The translations under genes and the position numbers were made by a program. A DNA stretch of 5,027 nucleotides, taken from an uncultured Lachnospiraceae bacterium. Lineage in GTDB: Bacteria > Bacillota > Clostridia > Lachnospirales > Lachnospiraceae. The DNA lies in contig CACZNY010000037.1 in assembly GCA_902782655.1 (NCBI GenBank), positions 1 through 5,027 of the forward strand, read 5' to 3'. Below, in pieces: positions 1 to 5,027 of this stretch (positions are counted from its first letter, which is position 1; every line of letters begins with the position of its first letter). The notes under the pieces were generated by a model that did not search any database, had not been told where the DNA came from, and was given only the letters and a program-made list of their open reading frames with translations.

Positions 1-48
1 AAGTGCTTCTCTCATGCCGGGTAAAATCCGCTCCCTGATCCCGGGCTC

Positions 49-1233
49 TTACACCTGCCCGCTTTTATATCTTGAAATAAGGGATTGGATGCGGTTGTTG
101 GGATCCAGCAGATCACTTATGGAAGAGTCATGATTCAGTGTATCTATGATATAAGCCAGATATTTGCTCATATCACATGAAATATACCAGCTTTTATTAA
201 GCAGCTCATCCGGCTGATACACAAGATTGGTAGTCAGTACGCCGGTAAGCACCCCCTCCCTTACTGCCTGGTCAAAGGGCTCTACTCCATTTGAAAACAA
301 TCCGAAGGTAGCAGCGACATATATCCTTGACGCATTACGTTTTTTCAGCTCCCTGGCCACCTCTATCACGCTCTCGCCTGAAGCTATCATATCATCAAGC
401 ACAAGTATATCCTTGCCGCTGACATCCGAACCCAGAAACTCATGGGCAACTATGGGATTCCTTCCGTCCACGATCTGGGTATAATCCCTTCTTTTGTAAA
501 ACATGCCCATATCAAGTCCGAGGACATTAGCCATATATATGGCTCTTGACATCCCTCCCTCATCGGGAGATACCACCATCATATGGTCAGGCTCTATCCT
601 AAGATCCTTAACCGAACCCAAAAGTCCTTTGACAAACTGATAAGACGGCTGTATTGTCTCAAATCCCTTTAAGGGAATAGAGTTCATTACTCTGGGATCA
701 TGGGCATCGAAGGTTATGATATTATCTACTCCCATCTTTGAAAGCTCCTGAAGCGCTATGGCGCAGTCAAGGGATTCCCTTGCTGATCTTTTATGCTGCC
801 TGCTCTCATAAAGGAAAGGCATTATCACAGTGATCCTTCTGGCCTTACCGCCTACTGCGGCTATGATTCGCTTAAGATTCTGAAAATGATCATCCGGTGA
901 CATATGGTTTTTCTCACCGAACATACTGTAGGTCACACTGTAGTTGCAGACATCAACGAGCAGATACAGATCCATTCCACGCACAGATTCATTGATCATG
1001 CCCTTACCCTCGCCTGAACCGAATCTGGGAAGCGATATATCCAAAAGATAGGAGCTCCTCATATATCCGGAAAACACCAGAGAATTCTTATGCTCGTTTT
1101 CCCTGTCCTCTCTCCATCCGATAAGGTAATCATCCACTCTTTCGGCAAGCTCCCTGCAACCGTCAAGTGCTATGACTCCGAGAGAGCCTACCGGAATGGT
1201 CTCAAGCGAGCGTTTGTCATGTGTATGAGCCAC
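49..1233 (-). CDS. prs: Ribose-phosphate pyrophosphokinase (PRPP synthetase), long divergent clostridial form
   Basis: This gene encodes 394 residues. By family it transfers pyrophosphate from ATP to ribose-5-phosphate in the cytosol, giving PRPP for purine, pyrimidine, NAD, His and Trp synthesis. The N-terminal half (about residues 12-170) matches the pre-PRPP domain and the C-terminal half (about 170-365) the type I phosphoribosyltransferase fold. Visible motifs are YESRQHKR at 142-149 (counterpart of the canonical ATP-binding YARQDRK), DAHDPR at 176-181 (in place of the usual DLHAxQIQGFF), the flexible-loop KRR at 247-249, and the PRPP loop LVLDDMIASGES at 277-288 with acidic D280 and D281. 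It is about 80 residues longer than typical bacterial Prs (about 315), partly through an extended N-terminus and a C-terminal tail. The start is GTG, chosen for a strong GGAGGT site 8 bases upstream. It is last in the operon, 6 bases after the helicase-loader stop codon and in the same frame. The family call is firm. PRPP synthesis rather than a related reaction is inferred, given the altered signature. Confidence 0.92.
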   Translation of the reverse strand: MAHTHDKRSLETIPVGSLGVIALDGCRELAERVDDYLIGWREDRENEHKNSLVFSGYMRSSYLLDISLPRFGSGEGKGMINESVRGMDLYLLVDVCNYSVTYSMFGEKNHMSPDDHFQNLKRIIAAVGGKARRITVIMPFLYESRQHKRSARESLDCAIALQELSKMGVDNIITFDAHDPRVMNSIPLKGFETIQPSYQFVKGLLGSVKDLRIEPDHMMVVSPDEGGMSRAIYMANVLGLDMGMFYKRRDYTQIVDGRNPIVAHEFLGSDVSGKDILVLDDMIASGESVIEVARELKKRNASRIYVAATFGLFSNGVEPFDQAVREGVLTGVLTTNLVYQPDELLNKSWYISCDMSKYLAYIIDTLNHDSSISDLLDPNNRIQSLISRYKSGQV

Positions 1234-1239
1234 TTCAGT

Positions 1240-2184
1240 CTACCTCCGCTTTTTTTTCAGCCTGATATCATCTCCGGAAAACCTGTAAAGCTCATAGTTT
1301 CCCAAAAGCCTGGAGAATGATCTGTCCGAATATTTTTCCTTAAGCTCCGCAATAGAATAATTGGTAGATATTATGGTCGAAAGGGACTTAAGGTCCCTCT
1401 CATTGAGTACCTCAAAAAGCTCTGATGAAACTGCCGAGCTTCCTATCTCTGTCCCGAGATCATCGACTATCAGAAGCGGACAGCTGAACAGCATATCATA
1501 CTCTGCGCTCCCCGATGACTGCCTTCCGAAAACATGAGCTGACAGCATATCAAAAAGTCTCATCGCACTCACATATGTGACTGCTGTGCCTCTGTCCATC
1601 AGCTCCTTTGCTATGCAGTTGGACATGAAGCTCTTACCGCAGCCCACACTTCCATAGAATAGCATATTCCTGTATGTATCGGCAAATGTCGTGACGAATG
1701 ACCAGGCCGCATCATAGATCTCCCTGATATTGTCAAGCTCTTCTCCCTCATAATATTCAAAGGTGAAGGTATCAAAATTCTCTGTCTTCAGCTTCTCATA
1801 AAGCCCGCTGTTGACATAGTAATGCTCTACGATCTTCTTCATCAGGCAGTGGCACTTTTTCCCCCGTATATATCCCGTGTCCCTGCAATCCGGACATTCA
1901 TACTTCAATGACAGATAGCCATCCGGGATGCCGGCATCGATCAGCACCTTCTGTTTCTCGTCAGATATACGGTTAAGCTCATGCAGTATCGGAACCGCCT
2001 CATCCTTTCGTCCGGATGCCGCCATTATGGCTGCCTTAGCCGAAAGATCAGCCGTCAGATCCTCCAGCTCCTTATATCTGGGTACACTGCTGTGTATCTC
2101 CTGTATCCTTTTCCTCTGAGCTCTCTTGTCCTGAGCAAGCTGCCTTTCATATCCTGTCATTATCTCCCTGAATACCGTATCCAT
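1240..2184 (-). CDS. dnaI: DnaI/DnaC-type helicase loader, AA+ ATPase with N-terminal zinc cluster
   Basis: This gene encodes 314 residues from the chosen start. By family it is a cytosolic AA+ ATPase that loads the replicative helicase at the origin or at restarting forks. Residues 1-90 are charged and helical, probably helicase-contacting. A Cys cluster follows, CPDC at 97-100 and CHC at 111-113, matching the zinc-binding element of DnaI-type loaders. The AA+ domain has Walker A GSVGCGKS (178-185), Walker B LLIVDD (237-242), a sensor-1-like STN with Asn 275, and an SRLLG box whose Arg 292 is the likely arginine finger. The tail is rich in Lys/Arg (KKKRR). An in-frame ATG at 2199 would add five residues (MEEII), but it has only a badly spaced purine run, whereas the ATG at 2184 has a perfect GGAGGAG six bases upstream. 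It starts 24 bases after the DnaD-type gene ends, an arrangement like the Bacillus dnaB-dnaI pair. IstB-type transposition ATPases are related, but the zinc cluster and neighbours favour a helicase loader. Confidence 0.9.
   Translation of the reverse strand: MDTVFREIMTGYERQLAQDKRAQRKRIQEIHSSVPRYKELEDLTADLSAKAAIMAASGRKDEAVPILHELNRISDEKQKVLIDAGIPDGYLSLKYECPDCRDTGYIRGKKCHCLMKKIVEHYYVNSGLYEKLKTENFDTFTFEYYEGEELDNIREIYDAAWSFVTTFADTYRNMLFYGSVGCGKSFMSNCIAKELMDRGTAVTYVSAMRLFDMLSAHVFGRQSSGSAEYDMLFSCPLLIVDDLGTEIGSSAVSSELFEVLNERDLKSLSTIISTNYSIAELKEKYSDRSFSRLLGNYELYRFSGDDIRLKKKRR
1242..1247 (-). promoter_or_regulatory. Ribosome binding site of prs
   Basis: GGAGGT on the minus strand lies 8 bases before a GTG codon and decides that start. 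Its last base is the first base of the TAG stop of the preceding gene, so termination of one gene and initiation of the next are physically linked, suggesting translational coupling. Confidence 0.85.
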
Positions 2185-2190
2185 GATGAT

Positions 2191-2197
2191 CTCCTCC
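2191..2197 (-). promoter_or_regulatory. Ribosome binding site of the helicase-loader gene
   Basis: GGAGGAG on the minus strand with a 6-base spacer (ATCATC) to the ATG at 2184-2182. It lies downstream of the alternative ATG at 2199 and is the reason the shorter protein is preferred. Confidence 0.8.
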
Positions 2198-2208
2198 ATC
2201 CCCTCTTC

Positions 2209-3285
2209 TTATATGCTGCTGTATTTTTTTGCTCTCTGCTTTTTCAGAAGCTCTGCCTCAAGCTCGTCAAAGTCATACTGTCTTTCAAGCGCAAAATGTA
2301 TCTTGTTCTGAGCTCCGCTGTTTGATGCCGCCCTTTTCTTCCCTTCCTTGCGTACCGCGCCTCCCTGACGTGCTATCGATCCCCACATCGCATTCATGCT
2401 CTCTATCTCATCTACAGTTTTTATACCGCTCTCCGCCCAGCTTTTAAGGATCTTGTCAGTATAAGGGAAAGAAGGCTTTGCTATAGTCTTCATTGTACGA
2501 GCCGCGGCCTCAAGGATGATATCCATATCAAATCCGTATTCCTTCATCCATCTTTCCACATATTCTATTTCAAGATCTACAGGCTTCCGGTCAGTTATGC
2601 CGAAAGCCTTGAGAACCGCAAAGCATGCTCCTCCTCCATAGCTTCTCACATGATTCTTTGCATCCTTCACATTTTTCACGCCGCTCTCCGCCCAGCCTAT
2701 GGCTGTCTGCTCGATATACTTGGTAGAGGTCTTTCCCTTTCCTACGCAGTATTCAATGAGAAATTCCAGAAGATCCGTTGAGAAGCCAAGCTCATCATAT
2801 ATGAAAAGCATGGTCTTCATGTCTGACGGACTCAGCGTCCTTGCCAGATACTGCTCGGTGGCGAATATGAGCTGCTTAACCTCTGCCTTCTCCCCGAAGC
2901 TGTCGAGCTCCCTTGCTGAATAAGAAGGACGGCGTTTTCTGTCAGACGCTGCCGGCTTCTTGGGCAGGGAAACCTCCGTTTCCTCCGCATCCGCCGGATC
3001 ATTAAGCACTATTCCCGAAACATTCCTCTCCTCATCGAATTCCAATGAGACTATCCCCTTCCTTGCCCAATAAAGAAGAGATCTTATGATATCCGTTTCG
3101 GTATAATTAAACCGGTCAGCAAGCAGCGGCACCGTAACCGGCTCATCCGCCTCGATACATCTCATAAGATACAGATATATCTTCAGCTGAGCTCCGTTAG
3201 CCTCAGCCATATACTCGTCTATAAAGCAGTTTGAGACGATCGTATTTCCCGAAAAACGATTTCCCCTAAGTACTATCCCACTCAT
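2209..3285 (-). CDS. DnaD/DnaB-type primosomal replication protein (two DnaB_2 domains)
   Basis: This gene encodes 358 residues. Family members bind DNA and remodel the origin so that the helicase loader can deposit the replicative helicase. Residues 1-95 look like the N-terminal winged-helix oligomerisation domain. A charged linker with KRR (about 96-125) follows. Two tandem DnaB_2 (DDBH2) units then occur at about 133-212 and 222-300, each ending in the signature Y-x3-I/T-x3-WAESG-I/V-K (Tyr 190/Trp 198 and Tyr 275/Trp 283). A basic patch follows, and the C-terminus ends with the RQYDFDELEAELLKK motif seen in this family. One winged helix plus two DDBH2 units resembles Bacillus DnaB more than DnaD, which has one such unit, and the position directly before a DnaI-like gene supports that comparison. 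No symbol is given because dnaB and dnaD are used differently across species. The start ATG has only a weak AAGGG nine bases upstream. It is the first gene of the cluster, behind a candidate extended -10 promoter. Confidence 0.9.
   Translation of the reverse strand: MSGIVLRGNRFSGNTIVSNCFIDEYMAEANGAQLKIYLYLMRCIEADEPVTVPLLADRFNYTETDIIRSLLYWARKGIVSLEFDEERNVSGIVLNDPADAEETEVSLPKKPAASDRKRRPSYSARELDSFGEKAEVKQLIFATEQYLARTLSPSDMKTMLFIYDELGFSTDLLEFLIEYCVGKGKTSTKYIEQTAIGWAESGVKNVKDAKNHVRSYGGGACFAVLKAFGITDRKPVDLEIEYVERWMKEYGFDMDIILEAAARTMKTIAKPSFPYTDKILKSWAESGIKTVDEIESMNAMWGSIARQGGAVRKEGKKRAASNSGAQNKIHFALERQYDFDELEAELLKKQRAKKYSSI
2426..2696 (-). repeat. Pair of 16-bp direct repeats inside the DnaD/DnaB-type gene
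   Basis: The 16-mer CCGCTCTCCGCCCAGC (plus strand) occurs at 2426-2441 and 2681-2696, 255 bases (85 codons) apart and in the same frame. Both copies encode the WAESG turn of a DnaB_2 unit. The match follows from the protein's internal domain duplication, with synonymous sites also identical over the stretch. The flanking protein is much more diverged, so local gene conversion or strong codon constraint are possible explanations. Confidence 0.75.
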
Positions 3286-3311
3286 TTTTTCCAGCCCTTG
3301 AATACAGATTT

Positions 3312-3336
3312 CTTCGCTCTTTTTCGCAAAGCGAAG
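3312..3336 (-). repeat. Competing inverted repeats in the leader of the primosome operon
   Basis: CTTCGCT at 3312-3318 pairs with AGCGAAG at 3330-3336 across an 11-base loop. A second, tighter hairpin, TTCGC-AAA-GCGAA at 3323-3335, shares the right arm, so the two cannot form together. Both fall in the expected 5' untranslated region, just after the candidate -10 element. They could be a protein operator or an RNA switch. The structure is visible, but the function is unknown. Confidence 0.5.
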
Positions 3337-3339
3337 CGG

Positions 3340-3348
3340 AGTATATCA
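3340..3348 (-). promoter_or_regulatory. Candidate extended -10 promoter of the dnaB/dnaD-like - dnaI-like - prs operon
   Basis: On the minus strand the sequence reads TGATATACT: an extended -10 TG-N motif followed by TATACT (5 of 6 to TATAAT). The hexamer 17 bases upstream (TTTTAT, 3363-3368) is a poor -35 and lies in the U-tract of the preceding terminator, so recognition would rely on the extended -10. The implied start near 3333 gives a leader of about 48 bases. The position directly after the murC terminator is what an operon promoter should have. Confidence 0.5.
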
Positions 3349-3356
3349 TACCGTCG

Positions 3357-3390
3357 TGCAAAATAAAATAGCCCCCGCAGGAGCGGAGGC
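3357..3390 (-). terminator. Rho-independent terminator of murC
   Basis: On the minus strand GCCTCCGC-TCCT-GCGGGGGC forms an 8-bp stem with one G-U wobble and a 4-base loop (3390-3371), followed by the T-rich tract TATTTTATTTTGC (3370-3358). On the plus strand the wobble becomes a C-A mismatch and no T-run follows, so it acts in one direction only. It lies about 105 bases past the murC stop codon and separates murC from the next transcription unit. Confidence 0.8.
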
Positions 3391-3401
3391 CGAAATCGTT
3401 A

Positions 3402-3428
3402 TAAAGTTGATAAAGTAGGTAAAGTTAA
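3402..3428. repeat. Three 9-bp TAAAGT-headed tandem iterations
   Basis: TAAAGTTGA, TAAAGTAGG and TAAAGTTAA follow each other without spacers on the plus strand. The first six bases are identical in all three, with variable last three. The tract is AT-rich and sits between the murC terminator and the DnaA-box-like pair. It could be an iteron-like protein-binding array or low-complexity AT-rich sequence. Three short copies are weak evidence. Confidence 0.45.
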
Positions 3429-3437
3429 TTATCACGG

Positions 3438-3476
3438 AGTTATCAAAAAAATAACTGTTGTATTTTGTTAACAAAA
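3438..3476. repeat. Small inverted repeat and 14-bp perfect palindrome
   Basis: AGTTAT (3438-3443) is repeated inverted as ATAACT (3451-3456) around a CAAAAAA spacer. Next to it, TTTTGTTAACAAAA (3463-3476) is a perfect 14-bp palindrome centred on GTTAAC. Both are in the non-coding 3' region of murC. The palindrome has the symmetry of a dimeric repressor site, but no regulator can be named from sequence alone. Confidence 0.5.
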
Positions 3477-3479
3477 AGT

Positions 3480-3497
3480 TGTGGATAATGTGGATCA
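3480..3497 (-). promoter_or_regulatory. Two abutting DnaA-box-like 9-mers
   Basis: On the minus strand positions 3488-3480 read TTATCCACA, the exact DnaA-box consensus. The adjoining 3497-3489 read TGATCCACA, one mismatch, in the same orientation with no spacer. The imperfect box contains the TGA stop codon of murC. A further one-mismatch box, TTATCAACA, lies at 3551-3559 on the plus strand inside murC. DnaA is known both to initiate replication and to regulate transcription. The nearest downstream genes encode replication-initiation proteins, so regulation of that operon by DnaA is an attractive inference. Confidence 0.55.
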
Positions 3498-4859
3498 GTT
3501 ATTTCCAACCAGGTCATCCGCGATTTTTACTATATCTCCGGCCCCCATAGTTATCAACAGATCCTTGTCGACAACACTTTCTCTCACAAAATTTTCAATC
3601 TCCTCAAAGCTCGGGAAATAATAACAGTCTGTTCCTTTTTCCTTTATCTTATTCATAAGAACTTCACCGCTCATTCCAAGCGTGTCAGTCTCACGGGCCG
3701 GATAGATCTCGGCACAGATCACATGATCCGCCGCGGAAAGAGCATCCGCAAACTCATCCAAAAGAACCTTTGTCCTTGTGTAGGTATGTGACTGGAATAC
3801 CACCCACATCTCCCCATGCGGATATTTTTTTGCGGCATCCAGCGTTGCCCTTATCTCACTGGGATGGTGAGCATAATCATCTATTATCGTACAGCCGTTG
3901 ATCTTCCCCTTGATCTCAAATCTCCGATCCGTTCCGGTAAACCCTGCAAGGCCTCTTTCTGTTATTTCGCTGCTTATCCCAAGCTCATCTGCGCAGGCTA
4001 TCGCAGAAAGAGCATTGGACACATTATGCTTTCCATAAATGCCAAGACTCATCTTCCTCCTGCTTTCGCCATGGCAGACATAAAACGAGGGTCTGCCGAA
4101 TTCATCATAGGTCACATCCTCTGCATAATAGTCGGCACTGTTGTCGCTGCCGAAGGTCACTATCCGACACTTAAGACCGCCCGCAACCTTTTCGAAGCCC
4201 TTTATATCCCTATTAATGATAAGTACTCCGTATTCAGGGATATTTTCCCCGAACCTGTGAAAGGAATCCCTTATATCATCTATATCCTTGAAAAAATCCA
4301 GATGGTCAGCCTCCACGTTCAGTATTATCCCGATCCGGGGATAGAATGAATGATAGGAGTTTGTGTATTCACAGGCCTCCATGACAAAGTATTTCCTGCT
4401 CCCCACACGGAAGTTGCCCCCGATATCCCGCAGCACTCCTCCTATTGAAATGGTAGGATCACATTCCGCTTCCAAAAGTATCCTTGAGATCATGGCTGTG
4501 GTCGTGGTCTTCCCATGGGTTCCCGCAACAGCTACAGGCATATCATAGCCTTTCATTATCTGACCGAGGAAATCTGCCCTTGTCTCTACCTTAAGTCCTC
4601 GTCTTCTGGCCTCCGCAAGCTCCGGATTATCCTCATGTATCGCCGCCGTCATCACCACAATATCGGTGTCTTCAGGGATATTTTCAGCCTTCTGGGGATA
4701 TCCGATCACTGCGCCAAGCTCCTCCAGCATTTTCGTGATCGGAGACTCATGGGCATCCGACCCCGAAACCTCATATCCCTCTGACAGCAAAAGCTTCGCT
4801 ATCCCGCTCATGCTGATCCCGCCTATCCCTATGAAATGTACTTTTCTTTTGTCCGGCAT
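3495..4859 (-). CDS. murC: UDP-N-acetylmuramate--L-alanine ligase (MurC)
   Basis: This gene encodes 454 residues from the chosen start, normal for MurC. The cytosolic enzyme joins L-alanine to UDP-MurNAc using ATP, the first step of the peptidoglycan stem peptide. All three Mur ligase domains are present: an N-terminal Rossmann domain with HFIGIGGISMSGIA (8-21), a central ATPase domain with the P-loop GTHGKTTT (113-120), EACEY (161-165), NVEADHLD (181-188) and GKHNVSNALSA (276-286), and a C-terminal domain with DDYAHHPSEI (327-336), FQSHTYTRT (355-363), YPARE (386-390) and GAGDI (439-443). No key residue is missing. An upstream in-frame ATG at 4901 would add 14 residues (MVSCNTISVSEVTV). It has no Shine-Dalgarno and family members do not usually need that extension, whereas the ATG at 4859 has GAGGTGA five bases upstream. 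It is transcribed apart from the following genes, since a terminator and a new promoter intervene. Confidence 0.97.
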   Translation of the reverse strand: MPDKRKVHFIGIGGISMSGIAKLLLSEGYEVSGSDAHESPITKMLEELGAVIGYPQKAENIPEDTDIVVMTAAIHEDNPELAEARRRGLKVETRADFLGQIMKGYDMPVAVAGTHGKTTTTAMISRILLEAECDPTISIGGVLRDIGGNFRVGSRKYFVMEACEYTNSYHSFYPRIGIILNVEADHLDFFKDIDDIRDSFHRFGENIPEYGVLIINRDIKGFEKVAGGLKCRIVTFGSDNSADYYAEDVTYDEFGRPSFYVCHGESRRKMSLGIYGKHNVSNALSAIACADELGISSEITERGLAGFTGTDRRFEIKGKINGCTIIDDYAHHPSEIRATLDAAKKYPHGEMWVVFQSHTYTRTKVLLDEFADALSAADHVICAEIYPARETDTLGMSGEVLMNKIKEKGTDCYYFPSFEEIENFVRESVVDKDLLITMGAGDIVKIADDLVGNN

Positions 4860-4864
4860 AACTG

Positions 4865-4871
4865 TCACCTC
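4865..4871 (-). promoter_or_regulatory. Ribosome binding site of murC
   Basis: GAGGTGA on the minus strand matches the complement of the 16S rRNA 3' end over seven bases and is followed by a 5-base spacer and ATG at 4859-4857. It favours this start over the ATG at 4901. Confidence 0.8.
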
Positions 4872-4924
4872 TGAAACTGATATTGTATTACAACTCACCA
4901 TGCCGGTATTGCCATTTCTCCATA

Positions 4925-4979
4925 ATTATAAGTAGATATGATAGAACAACCGGCTCCTTTTTTGTGCAGCTTGATTATA
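4925..4979 (-). promoter_or_regulatory. Candidate -10 hexamers upstream of murC
   Basis: Two perfect TATAAT hexamers are present on the minus strand, at 4979-4974 and 4930-4925. Neither has a convincing -35 at 16-18 bases: the best are ATGATT for the distal one and CCGGTT for the proximal one. They imply leaders of roughly 108 or 59 bases. One of them probably starts murC transcription, but chance TATAAT matches in AT-rich DNA cannot be excluded, and murC may instead be read from a promoter beyond the window. I see no riboswitch or terminator in 4860-5027. Confidence 0.35.
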
Positions 4980-5027
4980 AACCAGATTTACGATAAAATC
5001 ATCTTTGTTACAAATGTCTGATAATCT

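Noticed and set aside
1..15. ATG at 15-13 on the minus strand reading M-R-E-A-L off the window edge, a possible next gene in the operon
   Set aside because: Only five codons are visible, and the nearest GGGAG lies about 15 bases upstream, too far for a normal start. A gene here is possible but cannot be supported.
16..46. CCGGG...CCCGG inverted repeat just downstream of prs, considered as a terminator
   Set aside because: The stem is only about 5 bp with a loop of about 18 bases and no T-run follows on the minus strand.
1240..2184. IstB-like transposition helper ATPase, which would imply an insertion sequence
   Set aside because: No IstA-type transposase or terminal inverted repeats are nearby, and the zinc cluster plus the adjacent DnaB/DnaD-type gene fit a helicase loader.
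3407..3435. TTGATA, 17 bases, TATCAC on the plus strand, a possible promoter for an antisense RNA into murC
   Set aside because: The -10 is only 4 of 6, the spacer overlaps the TAAAGT repeats, and such matches are common in AT-rich DNA. No conserved antisense product is visible.
3391..3497. DnaA-trio element (repeated TAG/TAA triplets) next to the DnaA boxes
   Set aside because: No run of phased TAG/TAA triplets is found beside the boxes in the expected position, so a true unwinding element of oriC type is not supported.
3816..4349. 177-codon open frame on the plus strand opposite murC
   Set aside because: It is wholly antisense to a fully conserved murC, has no ribosome binding site and no recognisable domain. 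It is a shadow of the real gene.

Overview
The window carries four protein-coding genes, all on the minus strand, in the transcription order murC, a DnaD/DnaB-type primosome gene, a DnaI/DnaC-type helicase-loader ATPase, and a long-form ribose-phosphate pyrophosphokinase (prs). The protein families, the strong GGAGG-type ribosome binding sites, the heavy ATA/AGG/TCC codon use and moderate GC content point to a Gram-positive anaerobe of class Clostridia. Lachnospiraceae is the best guess, because the roughly 390-residue prs form is, from memory, typical of that family. This assignment is inference, not a database result.

Layout from high to low coordinates, which is the direction of transcription: 4860-5027 is the murC leader, with two TATAAT hexamers but no convincing -35 element. 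murC runs 4859-3495. A 209-base intergenic region (3286-3494) follows and is the most structured non-coding part of the window. It holds two abutting DnaA-box-like 9-mers at the end of murC, a 14-bp palindrome, a small inverted repeat, three 9-bp TAAAGT-headed iterations, an intrinsic terminator for murC, an extended -10 promoter candidate, and a leader that can form two competing hairpins. The three-gene cluster dnaB/dnaD-like - dnaI-like - prs (3285-49) comes next, with gaps of 24 and 6 bases, and reads as one operon. Bases 1-48 lie downstream of prs and show no clear terminator.

Functionally, murC makes the first amino-acid addition in peptidoglycan precursor synthesis. The next two genes look like the clostridial counterpart of the Bacillus dnaB-dnaI pair that loads the replicative helicase. 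prs supplies PRPP for nucleotide, NAD, histidine and tryptophan synthesis. The operon therefore joins replication initiation to nucleotide precursor supply, and DnaA-box-like sites lie just upstream of its promoter region.

This is mostly a housekeeping region. I see no mobile element, CRISPR array, tRNA, rRNA or defence system. The points most worth a second look are the DnaA-box/AT-rich intergenic region and the divergent active-site signature of the PRPP synthetase.
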